Below are positions 8,572 through 20,800 of a stretch of 64,000 bases of DNA, in pieces. The translations under genes were made by a program, and so were the position numbers. The DNA is taken from NCBI RefSeq assembly GCF_018130505.1, contig NZ_JAFCKH010000013.1, forward strand, positions 186,001-250,000. The letters are read 5' to 3'. The notes below the pieces were generated by a model that searched no databases, had not been told where the DNA came from, and saw only the letters and a list, made by a program, of their open reading frames with translations. Position 1 is the stretch's first letter, and every line of letters begins with the position of its first letter. This stretch comes from Bradyrhizobium tropiciagri (GTDB lineage Bacteria; Pseudomonadota; Alphaproteobacteria; Rhizobiales; Xanthobacteraceae).

Positions 8572-10161
8572 ATGATGTTCAAGAAGATTGCGATAGTGGT
8601 TGGTTTGGGGCTGGCGCTGTCGGCCACGGCGGAGGCCCAGACGCCCCGCAAGGGCGGCACCATCAGGATGACGGCGCCCTACGGTTCAAGCTTCACCAGC
8701 ATGGACATCCATACGTCCCCGCGCGCCCAGGACGAGATCTACGCCAAGGCGCTGCATCGGTCGCTCTACATCTGGAACTCGGCCGAAGGCAAACCGGTTC
8801 TCGAGCTCGCCAAGGAGGACATCGTCTCCGGCGGCGGTCTCGTTCATACCTTCAAGCTGCGCGACGACGTCTATTTCCACCATGGCCGCCGAATGACGGC
8901 CGACGACATCATCTGGTCCTACAATCGCATCATCGACGGCAGCAAGGCCTATCCCGGCGCACGCTTCGTCCGCGTCATCGAGGGCGCCGCCGAGGTCGAG
9001 AAGGGCCAGGCCAAGGAGATCTCCGGCCTGAAGAAAATCGACGACTTCACATTGGAGATGAAGCTGACCGAGAAGGTCGATCCGGGCTTCTACTTCTTCA
9101 ACGCGATCACCTCGATTTATCCCGCCGACGAAGCCGCCAAGGAGGGCTTCATCCAGAAACCGATCGGCCTCGGGCCGTTCAAGTTCGTCGAGCACGTGCC
9201 GGGATCGCGCGTCGTTCTGGAGCGCTGGGAGAAGTTCTACAAGCCCGGCAAGCCTTACGCCGACAAGCTCATCATCTCGCTGATGAGCGAAGCCGCAGCG
9301 CGCGACGTCGCCTTCCGCAACAAGGAAATCGACACCTCGGTGCTCGGGCCTGCGCAATATCTCGCCTATCAGGCCGACCCGGCGCTCAAGAGCACCATCG
9401 TCGAAGTCGCCGAGGTGTTCACGCGCTACATGGGGATGAACCCTTCGTTCAAGCCGTTCGCCGACAAGCGAGTGCGGCAGGCGATCAACCATGCGATCGA
9501 CGCCGACCTGATCATCAACAAGCTGGTCAAGGGCAAGGCCTATCGCGCCACCAGCTGGCTGCCGCTGACCTCGCCTGCCTACGACAAGGCCATGAAGCCC
9601 TACGCCTTCGATCCTGCGAAGGCGAAGCAGTTGCTCGCGGATGCCGGCTATCCCAATGGCTTCGAATTCGAGTGGACCACCAGTCAGAATGAAAGCTGGG
9701 GCCTGCCGATCGTCGAGGCGATCATCCCGATGCTGGATCGCGTCGGCATCAAGGTGAAGGTCAAGCAGGTCGAGACCGCGGTGCTGGCCGAGGCCATCCG
9801 CAAGGGCGACTTCCAGGCCTATATCTATTCGCAGGCGACCGGCCCGGACCCGCAGGCCGCGCTCAAATGCTTCCACTCGTCGACGCCGCAATCGGCCTGC
9901 AACTACATGAGTTTCAAGAACGCCGACTTCGACAAGGCGCTCGATCAAGCCGGGCAAACCGACGCTCCTGAACAACGCGTCGCGCTGCTGCAAAAGGCCA
10001 ATGCGCTGCTGCAGGACGAAGCGCCGGTGTGGTTCTTCAACTACAACAAGGCGGTCATGGCGGTGCAGCCGTGGCTCAAGGGGATTCAGCTCAACGCGAC
10101 CGAACTGACCCATCAGAACGTCGAAGACCTCTGGGTCGACGAGACCTCGCCGGCGAAATGA
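8572..10161 (+). CDS. Peptide ABC transporter substrate-binding protein (SBP family 5)
   Basis: A 529-residue periplasmic binding protein of the DppA/OppA/NikA family. The chosen ATG at 8572 (MMFKKIAIVVGLGLALSATA) gives a clean signal peptide ending near AEAQ, with GGAG five bases upstream; an ATG three bases later is equally possible. The frame is open further upstream but that part is Arg/His-rich and not family-like. Family features include the lobe-1 start RKGGTIRMTAPYG, FKLRDDVYFHHGRRMTADD and the conserved VRQAINHAIDADLII helix. First gene of a five-gene importer operon. Di- or oligopeptides are the likely ligand, but the family also includes nickel, glutathione and sugar binders, so specificity is inferred. 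Confidence 0.92.
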   Translation: MMFKKIAIVVGLGLALSATAEAQTPRKGGTIRMTAPYGSSFTSMDIHTSPRAQDEIYAKALHRSLYIWNSAEGKPVLELAKEDIVSGGGLVHTFKLRDDVYFHHGRRMTADDIIWSYNRIIDGSKAYPGARFVRVIEGAAEVEKGQAKEISGLKKIDDFTLEMKLTEKVDPGFYFFNAITSIYPADEAAKEGFIQKPIGLGPFKFVEHVPGSRVVLERWEKFYKPGKPYADKLIISLMSEAAARDVAFRNKEIDTSVLGPAQYLAYQADPALKSTIVEVAEVFTRYMGMNPSFKPFADKRVRQAINHAIDADLIINKLVKGKAYRATSWLPLTSPAYDKAMKPYAFDPAKAKQLLADAGYPNGFEFEWTTSQNESWGLPIVEAIIPMLDRVGIKVKVKQVETAVLAEAIRKGDFQAYIYSQATGPDPQAALKCFHSSTPQSACNYMSFKNADFDKALDQAGQTDAPEQRVALLQKANALLQDEAPVWFFNYNKAVMAVQPWLKGIQLNATELTHQNVEDLWVDETSPAK

Positions 10162-10171
10162 CGCGCGCTCG

Positions 10172-10205
10172 CCCTCCCCCGGTCGCAACCGCGATCGAGG
10201 GAGGG
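10172..10205 (+). promoter_or_regulatory. Intercistronic hairpin between binding protein and first permease
   Basis: CCCTCCC (10172-10178) pairs with GGGAGGG (10199-10205). Inside it GGTCGC (10181-10186) pairs with GCGATC (10191-10196, one G-U pair) around an AACC loop. Hairpins at this place in binding-protein operons often stabilise the upstream message or attenuate the permeases, so the binding protein is made in excess. Its right arm partly overlaps the purine-rich stretch before the permease start. Confidence 0.5.
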
Positions 10206-10218
10206 AGGAACAGGTGCA

Positions 10219-11151
10219 ATGCTCTCCTTCCTGATCCGTCGAATCCTGCAAACCGTTCCGATCGTGCTGGCCGTCGTGCTGGTGATCTTCGTGCTGTTCA
10301 GCGTCGTTCCCGGCAGCATCGCATCGACCGCCGATGACGGCCGGGGTCCGACCGACCCCCAGGTCGTGGAGCGCATGAAGAAGCAGCTCGGCCTCGACGA
10401 CCCCGTCTACATCCGCTTCGGCAAGTACATCGCGAGCCTCGCCAAGGGTGACTTCGGAACCTCGTTCCGCACCCGCGAGCCGGTCACATCGATGATCGCC
10501 AAGCGGATGTGGCCGACCCTGCAGCTGATATTCGCAGCCATCGCGTTTGCGATCGCGATCGGCGTCCCGCTCGGCTTCATCGCCGCGCTGCGGCCGGGCG
10601 GCATCGTCGACACGGTCTCGATGGTGGTGGCCGTCTCGGGCCTCTCGATCGCCAAATTCTGGCTCGGCTTGCTGCTGATGTATGTGTTCGCGCTGAAGCT
10701 CGGCTGGCTGCCGAGTTTCGGCTATGGCGACGGCGGGCTGAAATACCTGATCCTGCCGGCCGTATCGCTCGGGGTCTCGCCGATGGCACTGCTGGCACGG
10801 ACGACCCGTGCCGCGGTGCTCGAGATCATGACCGCGGATTTCGTCCGGACTGCGCGCTCCAAGGGCATGAGCGAGACCCGCCTCGTGCGGTGGCATGTGA
10901 TGCGCAACGCGCTGGTGCTCATTCTCACGACGGTCGGCCTGCAGTTCGGCGCGCTGATGGGACAGGCCGTCGTCGTCGAGAAGCTGTTTTCCTGGCCTGG
11001 CATCGGTTCGCTGCTGGTCGACAGCGTGTTGCAGCGCGACATCCCCGCCGTTCAGGGTTCGATTCTGGTGGTGGTGCTGTTCTTCCTAACCATCAACACG
11101 TTGATCGACGTGCTCTACGGCGTGATCGATCCGAGGATCAGATACGCATGA
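10219..11151 (+). CDS. Peptide ABC transporter permease, DppB/OppB type
   Basis: A 310-residue permease of the BPD_transp_1 family, the first of two permeases. It begins MLSFLIRRILQTVPIVLAVV, typical of DppB proteins, with about six membrane helices. The cytoplasmic EAA-loop region includes LLARTTRAAVLEIMTADFVR and ARSKGMSETR, which contact the ATPase, and it ends with VLYGVIDPRIRYA. The start lies 57 bases after the binding-protein stop, past a hairpin. Its stop TGA overlaps an ATG (ATGA at 11148-11151), where the next permease would normally begin. Confidence 0.93.
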   Translation: MLSFLIRRILQTVPIVLAVVLVIFVLFSVVPGSIASTADDGRGPTDPQVVERMKKQLGLDDPVYIRFGKYIASLAKGDFGTSFRTREPVTSMIAKRMWPTLQLIFAAIAFAIAIGVPLGFIAALRPGGIVDTVSMVVAVSGLSIAKFWLGLLLMYVFALKLGWLPSFGYGDGGLKYLILPAVSLGVSPMALLARTTRAAVLEIMTADFVRTARSKGMSETRLVRWHVMRNALVLILTTVGLQFGALMGQAVVVEKLFSWPGIGSLLVDSVLQRDIPAVQGSILVVVLFFLTINTLIDVLYGVIDPRIRYA

Positions 11152-11219
11152 GTGCCGGTCCCTGCCATCGCGCCTGCGCAGCATTGCCGGCGACGCCCGT
11201 CGCGGCGGAGCGGTCGTGA
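11148..11219 (+). other. Short leader frame overlapping both permeases, possible frameshift remnant of the second permease start
   Basis: ATG at 11148 overlaps the upstream permease stop and reads 23 codons (MSAGPCHRACAALPATPVAA...) to TGA at 11217-11219, which itself overlaps the ATG of the second permease as TGATG. One extra base near 11155-11156 would join this ATG to the permease frame and give a basic N-tail beginning MSARSLPSRLRSIAGDARRG. Either the original start was lost through a one-base deletion (or read error), or this is a translational-coupling leader. Confidence 0.45.
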
Positions 11220-12036
11220 TGAAGCTCGGAACCAGTCTCATCATCGGCGGGCTACTGTTCACGCTCGCGATTGTCGTCGGCCTGCTCGCACCCTGGCTGG
11301 CGCACACCGATCCCGTCATGGACGCCAACCTGATGAATGCGGAGGAGCCACCGAGCTGGATGTGGTGGTTCGGCACCGACGCGCAGGGCCGCGACATCTA
11401 TTCCCGCGTGGTCTACGGCGCGCGCATCTCGCTGACGGTCGGCATCGTCTCGCAGCTCGTCAACAGCGTCATCGGCGTGACACTGGGCCTGAGTGCGGGC
11501 TATTTTGGCGGCTGGTGGGACGACATCGTCAATGGGCTGACCAATCTGATGCTCGCGATCCCCTCGCTGATCTTCGCGCTGGCCATCATGGCGGTCCTCG
11601 GACCCGGCCTGACCAGCCTGTTGATTGCGCTCGGCCTGACCAACTGGTCGTTCACCTGCCGGATCGCGCGCGCATCGACGCTGTCGCTGAAGAGCCAGGG
11701 CTATGTGCAGGCGGCGCGCGTGCTCGGCTACGGCGATCTGCGCATCATGATCACGCAGTTGCTGCCGAACATGCTCGGGCCGATCATCGTCATCGGCACG
11801 CTCGGCATGGGTAGCGCGGTGCTGGCCGAAGCCTCGCTTTCGTTCCTCGGACTCGGAATCCGCCCGCCCTATCCAAGCTGGGGCAGCATGCTGTCGGAGG
11901 CCCGCGACCAGATCACGACGGCGCCGTGGCTCTCGGTGTTCCCGGGCCTTGCGATCTTCCTGACGGTGCTCGGCCTCAATCTGCTCGGCGACGGCCTGCG
12001 CGACATCCTCGATCCACAGTCGCGGAGCCGGCGCAC

Positions 12037-12040
<4 letters not shown>
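11219..12040 (+). CDS. Peptide ABC transporter permease, DppC/OppC type
   Basis: The second permease, 273 residues from the ATG at 11219; a GTG at 11216 in the same frame is an alternative. GGAG at 11207-11210 suits the ATG with eight bases spacing. Family features are the extracytoplasmic GTDAQGRDIYSRVVYGARIS segment, the EAA loop around GYVQAARVLGYGD, and SFLGLGIRPPYPSWG near the end. DppC proteins usually carry 20-30 cytoplasmic residues before helix 1 (here LGTSLIIGGLLFTLAIVVG), and these are missing from this start but open in the same frame upstream without a start codon. Its TGA overlaps the next ATG (ATGA). Confidence 0.9.
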
Positions 12041-13009
<969 letters not shown>

Positions 13010-13017
<8 letters not shown>

Positions 13018-14035
13018 ACCGGCGCCGAGGCCCAGCAGCGACGTCATTCTCAGCGTGCAGGATCTCGCGGTTCATTTTCCGATCGGCGGCGGCTTGCTCG
13101 GCCGCGGCCAGCGGCTGGTGCGGGCCGTCGACGGCATCGATCTCGACCTCAGGCGCGGCGAATGCCTCGGCCTGGTCGGCGAATCCGGATGCGGCAAGTC
13201 GACCGTGGCGCTGGCGCTGCTCGGGCTGCTGACGCCGACACGCGGCCGCATCGTGCTGGACGGCAAGGTCGTGGCGGTCCGGCAATCGGGCGATCGAAAG
13301 GCGCTGGCCCGCGTCGTGCAGATCGTGTTTCAGGATCCCTATGCGTCGCTCAATCCACGCCAGACCGTTCGCCGCACGCTGGAGGATCCGCTGCGCCTGC
13401 ATGGCGTGACGGCCAAGAGCGAGATCGACGGACGCGTCGAGACGATGCTCAGGCAGGTCGGCCTGCGGCCCGAACAGGCCGGCCGCTATCCGCATGAATT
13501 CTCCGGCGGCCAGCGCCAGCGCATCGGCATCGCCCGCGCCCTGATCCTCAACCCCAAGATCGTCATCTGCGACGAGCCGGTATCGGCGCTGGACGTCTCG
13601 ATCCGTGCGCAGATCATCAATCTGCTGCTGGAATTGAAGGACACGCTCGGCCTCTCCTACATCATGATCAGCCACGATCTCGGTGTCGTCGAGCATATGA
13701 GCGACCGGGTCGCCGTGATGTATCTCGGCCGTATCGTGGAGACCGGCGACTGGCGCGAAATCTTCGAGCGGCCGGCGCACCCCTATACGCAGACCCTGAT
13801 CGCCGCGATTCCCGATCCGCTGCACCGCGCGCCGCTCGCGACGACGAGGGGCGAGCCGCCCAATCCGCTCAATCCTCCGGACGGATGTGCGTTCAACCCG
13901 CGCTGCCGCTACGCCGAGGCCGTGTGTCATCGCGCGCCCGGGCCGTCGCTTGAAACCCGGCCGGACGGGCACGCGGTCCGATGCTGGCGCGCTGACGAGA
14001 TTGCCGGTCAGAGATCGGCCGCCGCCTCTACCTGA
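13010..14035 (+). CDS. Peptide ABC transporter ATP-binding protein, DppF/OppF type
   Basis: A 341-residue ATPase, last gene of the importer operon. The ATG at 13010 overlaps the upstream coding end by eight bases. Walker A is GESGCGKST, Q-loop VFQDPYASLNPR, signature FSGGQRQR, Walker B IVICDEPVSALDVS and switch His in ISHDLGVVEHM. The C-terminus has the oligopeptide-transporter Cys motif (CAFNPRCRYAEAVC). Two complete ATPases, two permeases and a binding protein make the transporter self-sufficient. A strong hairpin follows at 14057-14083. Confidence 0.93.
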
Positions 14036-14056
14036 TCGAACGGCTCTCGCGGCAAA

Positions 14057-14083
14057 GCGATCCCCTGTCGCATAGGGGATCGC
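14057..14083. terminator. Hairpin between convergent genes, probable terminator
   Basis: GCGATCCCCT (14057-14066) and AGGGGATCGC (14074-14083) form a perfect 10-bp stem with a 7-base loop, between the importer operon and the convergent DUF2147 gene. There is no clear T-run on either side, so intrinsic termination is likely but not certain. Confidence 0.5.
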
Positions 14084-14115
14084 CGTTCAAATCGGATCGA
14101 ATTGTGGAGCGAGCG

Positions 14116-14688
14116 TTAGCGCTTCTTCGCCGGTGCGGGCAGAGGGGCTGGCGGCTTGACCGCGGCGGCCTGCGCCGGCAGGTACTTTGCGACGATTGCG
14201 GGATCGAGCTGGGCCATCGCAGTGTCGGGCAGTCGGGTCCAGACCTCGTCCTTGCCGAGCCAGGAGATGCCGAGATAGCCGCGCATCGTCAGCGTCTGCC
14301 CGTCGGCGCTCAGCGTCATCTTGGCCTTGTAGACTTTGCCATCGCGCGGATCGAGCACGTTGCCGTTCTCGTATTTCAGCCCCTCGCGCTTCATGTCGCG
14401 GATGAAGGGCAGCCCGAGCCACGGCGCGTTCTTGCGGTCATCGGTGCATCTCGAGCAGATCGGATTCGGCGGCTCGCCGGGATCGGAAAATATCCTGGCG
14501 ATCACGCCCTCGAAGATGCCGTTGCGATCGACCACCAGAAACCAGCCTTCGGGCTTGCCGTCCTCGGTCTTCTGCCAGAGGCCGGCTGCCGACGGCTCGG
14601 CGGCCGGAGCCGCAACGATCGTCGCGACGACACAGGCCGCCGCGAGCGCGAAGATCAGCCGAAGTCTGGATAGCGTGTTCCGCATCAT
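14116..14688 (-). CDS. DUF2147-family exported protein
   Basis: About 190 residues. Three ATG codons in a row follow an AGG, and the second (14688) gives the best spacing; 14685 or 14691 are equally possible. A signal peptide ([20 protein letters not shown], Ala-rich end) precedes a domain with [35 protein letters not shown] and [15 protein letters not shown], the DUF2147 pattern. Family members are small periplasmic or secreted beta-rich proteins without a firm biochemical role. The C-terminus is Pro/Ala/Lys rich. The CSRC pair could form a disulphide. Stands alone between the importer operon and the reductase gene. Confidence 0.8.
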   Translation of the reverse strand: MMRNTLSRLRLIFALAAACVVATIVAAPAAEPSAAGLWQKTEDGKPEGWFLVVDRNGIFEGVIARIFSDPGEPPNPICSRCTDDRKNAPWLGLPFIRDMKREGLKYENGNVLDPRDGKVYKAKMTLSADGQTLTMRGYLGISWLGKDEVWTRLPDTAMAQLDPAIVAKYLPAQAAAVKPPAPLPAPAKKR

Positions 14689-14809
14689 CATCACCTGATC
14701 AATCGACAAACCGACGCCCGGACTCTACGGCCATTTTACGACGTATGAAAGTACCTGCGCCCCGGCGGAAAATACCGTGCTGCAAGCTTAGGTCGCAATT
14801 CGGGCGAAA

Positions 14810-16464
<1,655 letters not shown>

Positions 16465-16560
16465 ATCCGGAAAAGCCTGAAGCGATTTTCCGTCGCGACA
16501 AACGCCGAACGCGTTTGCGTGGAGATCATGCGCAAGCAAAACGCCAGAGCGCGATGATCT
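16465..16560. repeat. Dispersed palindromic intergenic repeat
   Basis: Directly after the thioesterase stop. It contains GGAAAA...TTTTCC and an imperfect inverted pair GATCATGCGC...GCGCGATGATC. Sequences with the same words (GATCATGCGCAAGCAAAACG) are, from memory, scattered through Bradyrhizobium and Rhodopseudomonas intergenic regions. It may also act as a terminator between the convergent thioesterase and ferredoxin genes. Confidence 0.55.
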
Positions 16561-16569
16561 CGCCGCGCT

Positions 16570-16890
16570 TTAAGCCTGCCGCTCCGGCGTCGATACGGTG
16601 AGGCCGTCGAGATCGTCGGTGACCTTGATCTGGCACGACAGGCGGGAGTTCGGCCGCACGTCGAAACCGAAGTCGAGCATGTCCTCTTCCATCGGCGAGG
16701 GCGCGCCGACCTTCTCGCGCCAGGCTTCATCGACATAGACGTGGCAGGTCGCGCAGGCGCAGGCGCCGCCGCATTCGGCTTCAATGCCCGGAATCGCGTT
16801 GCGGATCGCCCCTTCCATGACGGTCGCGCCGTTCTCGATCTCAATGGTGCGTTTCTCGCCGGAATGGTCGACAAAGTGGATTTTGGCCAT
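16570..16890 (-). CDS. [2Fe-2S] ferredoxin
   Basis: A 106-residue ferredoxin of the adrenodoxin/putidaredoxin/FdVI type. Ligands are Cys40, Cys46, Cys49 (in [15 protein letters not shown]) and Cys86 (LSCQIKV), giving the vertebrate-type spacing C-x5-C-x2-C-x36-C. Such ferredoxins feed cytochromes P450 or Fe-S and haem-A assembly. No P450, isc or hsc gene is in the window, so the client is unknown; the ferredoxin-NADP reductase nearby could reduce it. Start ATG at 16890 gives the usual length for the family. Confidence 0.93.
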   Translation of the reverse strand: MAKIHFVDHSGEKRTIEIENGATVMEGAIRNAIPGIEAECGGACACATCHVYVDEAWREKVGAPSPMEEDMLDFGFDVRPNSRLSCQIKVTDDLDGLTVSTPERQA

Positions 16891-17054
16891 GATCGCTCGT
16901 GCTGCCGGAGTATGCCGGACAATAGATGGAAGGTCCCCGGCAGTCCCTATAACGGGTCGACCCGCACAGCGCTAGCGGGCGGGGGTCGAAAACCTGCCGG
17001 TCGATTCCGGGTGGACCGCAAGGCCGGCTGCCGGCCTCCAGGATCGCCTCGGGC

Positions 17055-17432
17055 CTAGGACCGGCGAAGAATCAGCTCGATCGCCGCGCGGGTCTCGGCA
17101 ATCGCCGCGCCGAGCGCAGCGAGCGGCTGGGAAGGGTCGGAACCGGCCGAAAGCGCGGTTTCCAGCCCGGCCGCGGCGTCCGCCACCGCGAATGCGCCGA
17201 TCGCGCGGGCCGATCCCTTCAGGGTGTGGGCGTGCTGCCCCGCCTCGGCCGGCAGGGCTGCCAGTTCGCCGAGGATCCGGGCGGACTGGGTCGCGAACAT
17301 CGCCAGCACCTCCCGTTCGAGGGCGGCGTCGCCAAGGGTCATGCGCTGGAGGTGGTCGAGGTCGATCGGACCGTCGCCGGGCGCCAGCGGCGGCGATTGC
17401 GTCCATTCGATCCGTTCGACGTGAAGCGGCAT
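17055..17432 (-). CDS. Orphan Hpt (histidine phosphotransfer) domain protein
   Basis: A 125-residue single-domain protein. HAHTLKGSARAIGA carries the HxxKG motif with phospho-accepting His69 and Lys72, followed by the helix that completes the four-helix bundle. It would relay phosphate between a hybrid kinase and a response regulator. No kinase or regulator gene is nearby. It is divergent from the GPR-like polar-growth gene, and the gap between them carries a CtrA-type box, which makes a link to cell-cycle signalling possible but unproven. It is not ChpT, which is longer and lacks this Hpt motif context. Confidence 0.85.
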   Translation of the reverse strand: MPLHVERIEWTQSPPLAPGDGPIDLDHLQRMTLGDAALEREVLAMFATQSARILGELAALPAEAGQHAHTLKGSARAIGAFAVADAAAGLETALSAGSDPSQPLAALGAAIAETRAAIELILRRS

Positions 17433-17809
17433 GGCCTGTCCCCGTGGTCTCCGCCGGTGCTCCGGACGGATTGTTGGGCCTAGCCAATCATGAAACTGGT
17501 TAACGGATTCTTGTCGGGATCATCGGCAAATTCGCCCGATTCCGGACAATTTCCCGTCACAATCGACCCCATAGGGCAGGAATTTTGAGTACCCATAAGG
17601 CCTTATGGCGCAAAGCTGTTAACGATGATTAAGAAAGTATTAATCGCAAGCATTTCATTCGCATCGCTCAGCCAATAGGATGTTTGCGGATGTAGCGGAC
17701 AAGCCGCCGAGGGGGGCGCTTGCCTCCGCTTGTGGGCACCGGCTTCGAGCTTGCGGGGGACGCAGGCAGGCTCGCCGACGCGTAAATAGTGAGAGGGCTC
17801 AGACTGAAC
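17433..17809. other. 377-base AT-richer gap between hpt and the GPR-like gene
   Basis: No gene seen. The segment is clearly richer in A/T than its surroundings, with several TTAA words (17500, 17619, 17629, 17640) that form at least one CtrA-type box. Promoters for both divergent genes should be here. Immediately before the giant gene, a GAGAGG lies about 13 bases from the ATG at 17810, farther than usual. Confidence 0.55.
17629..17643. promoter_or_regulatory. CtrA-type binding site TTAA-N7-TTAA
   Basis: TTAA at 17629-17632 and TTAA at 17640-17643 are separated by exactly seven bases, the full consensus of the alphaproteobacterial cell-cycle regulator CtrA. A third TTAA at 17619-17622 sits six bases upstream of the first half-site. 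The box is 167 bases upstream of the GPR-like start and 197 bases from the hpt start. It could control either gene or both. Confidence 0.55.
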
Positions 17810-20800
17810 ATGGCAAACACACCAAAGAAGGTCAAAGATCCCACCGAAGTCGCGCTTTCTGCCATTCAGGAAGCCCTCAACATCAGCGAACAGGGCGCAG
17901 AAAACCGCGCCGTCAACGACGGCAACGCGCCGCCGAACCATCCGCCGGCAGCGCCTGATTTCGCCGCTTCACCCTTCGAGCCCCACTCTGCCCCGGCGTT
18001 CCAGCCGATCGAGGAACCGCGCAGCCCGCGCCGCGCCGCCAACGACGATCGCGCGACCATCGGCCAGATGCTGCAAGCGCTGCAGGGCGGCCGTCCCGCG
18101 CGCAACGCCTTCACGCTGTTCTTCATCTGCTCCGGCGCCTGGCTGCTCGGCGGACTGATCCTCACGATCGCGTTCTGGCCGTCGCTGCAGGCCGCGATGG
18201 CGCAAGGCACCGGTGTGTTGGTGCTCGCCGGCCTCGCCGTGCTGTTCGCCGTGCCGGTGCTGCTGTTCTACTATCTCGCCAGCCTCGCCTCGCACGGCCA
18301 GCGCATGCAGATGATTGCGCAGTCGATGGCGCAGGTCGCGATCCGCTTCTCGGAGCCGGAAAACGCGGCCGCCGATTCCATGGTCACCGTCGGCCAGGCG
18401 ATCCGCCGCGAAGTCGCGGCGATGGGCGACGGCGTCGAGCGCGCGATCGCGCGCGCCGGCGAACTCGAATCCCTCGTCGCCAACGAGGTCGCGGCGCTGG
18501 AGCGCGCCTATTCCGACAACGAAGTGCGCATCCGCGCGCTGCTGCAGGACATCGCCCATCAGCGCGACAACCTGGTCGGCCAGGCCGAGCAGGTGCGCAG
18601 CGCGATCTCCGGCGTACAGATCGACCTGCGCCACGACATCGCGCTGATCTCGGACGCGATCGCCTCGCGCGTCGACGAGGTCGCCAAGAGCATCACCAGC
18701 GCACTGGAAGAACGCGGCCAGCACATCACGACCGCACTGAGCCATGCCGGCGACAACATGATCCTGGCCCTCGGCGAGCGCGGCGGCGACCTGCTCGACC
18801 GCCTCGAGGAAGCCAGTTCCGAGACCACGCGCGCCGTGCTCGAGGCCTCCGAGCGGCTGACCACCAGCCTCAACTTCAAGACCGGCCACGTCCATGACGA
18901 GTTCGTCGACCTCGCCGATCGCGTCCACGAGCTGCTCAACGAGCGCATTGACCGCATCACCGGCGAGTTCGAGCAGCGTTCGGCGACCATCATCGACGGC
19001 ATCACCGATCGCACCGAGCAGGTGCACGATTCCATGAAGAACTCCGGCGATTCGTTGCTGCTCGAGCTCGAGCTGCGCAGCAACGACCTGATCAGCAAGA
19101 TCGACGACGCCGGCAACCGCCTCGCCGGCCAGATCATGACGAGCGGCGACAAGGCGACCGAAGCGCTCGACGTCACGGTCAATTCGCTGGTCGCCAAGGT
19201 GGTGAGCCAGACCGAGACCGCGCACGATTCGCTGTCGCTGCAGATGACCGCGTTCGACGAGCTCGTGAAGGACCACGGCAGCGAGCTCGCCGAGAGGTTC
19301 GCCCGCGACTCCGGCACGCTCGGTGCGCTGATCACCCGCCACATCTCGGAGTTCGACCGCACGGTGAAGACCTTCGGCGGCGACATCGTCGAGCGCATGG
19401 GCCAGCGCACGCAGGATATCGCCGAGAGCCTGAAGACCTATGTCGACACCTTCGACCATCGCGTGACCTCGAACAGCGGCCAGATCACCGCCTCGCTCGA
19501 CCAGCGCCTGCTGCAGTTCGAGACCACGCTCGGCAGCCGCGTCAACAATCTCGACGCCTCGCTGAACGACAAGCTCTCGACGTTCGACAGCGCCCTCGCC
19601 AACAAGATCGGCTCGCTGGATTCTTCGCTCGCCACCAAGATCGGCACGCTGGACACCTCGCTCAGCGGTCATCTGTCGACGCTCGATACCTCGCTCGGCG
19701 GCCACCTGTCGACGCTCGACTCTTCGCTCGACAACCGCCTGCGGTCGCTGGACGACACCATCGACGGCCGGCTCAAGACGCTCGAGGTCACCTTCGACAG
19801 CCGCGCCAAATCGGTCACCGAGACCATCGACGGCCGCCTCGGCACGCTCGCGACCTCGCTCACCGAAGGCGCCGCCCAGGCGATCCAGTCGATCGACTCG
19901 CGCCTCGGCCTGCTCAACACGACCCTGATCGACGGCACCGCGCAGGCGATCGCCGCGGTCGATCACCGCATCAACAACGTCGCCGAGACCATCGACGGCC
20001 ACAGCCAGCGGCTGGCCGATACCATCAACGGCCGCAGCGCGCATCTCACCGACGCCATCTCGGCGCGGTTTGCCGATATTCATCAGGGCATCGAGACCCG
20101 TGTCGGCGCGGTTGCCAACGACATCGACACCCGCGTCGCGCAGTTCGAGGACCTGCTCGGTTCGCGCGTCGAGGCGGTCGCCGGCCGCATCGAGAGCTCC
20201 GGCCGCCAGGCCAGCGAGGACCTGATGTCCCGCGCCGAGCTGCTGTCGTCGAGCATCAAGTCCCATGTCGAGGACGCCGAGCGCTCGCTCACCAACCTCG
20301 TGGTCAACACCAGCGAGACCATCCAGACCGGCGCGCGCACCGCGCAGCAGGCGCTGCTCATGGTCTCCTCGGACGTCGGCGCGCAGCTCAAGCTGAGCTC
20401 GGCCGAGGTCGAGGGCGTGCTGACCGCGGTCGGCACCAGCGCCGCCAATTCGATCCTCACCAGCGCCCGCGACGCGCAGGCCTCGCTGGTCTCCGCCTCG
20501 GGCGACGTCGCCTCGCAGATCAAGTCGCTGTCCGAAGATGTCGAGCGGACGCTGCAGGCCGCCGGTACCGCCACCGCGTCCTCCGTGTTGTCGGGCGCCC
20601 GCGAGGCACAGACCACACTGGTCTCGGCCTCCGCCGATGCCGCCAGCCAGGTCAAGTCGCTGGCCGCCGACATCGAGCGCTCGCTGTCGATGACCGGCAC
20701 CGCCACCGCGGAAGCCATCATGACCGGCGCCCGCGAGGCACAGACCACGCTGGTCTCGACTTCCACCGATGCCGCAACCCAGGTCAAGTCGCTGGTCGCC

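Noticed and set aside
8686-10896. Minus-strand frame opposite the binding protein and first permease
   Set aside because: Spans two real genes and has shadow composition.
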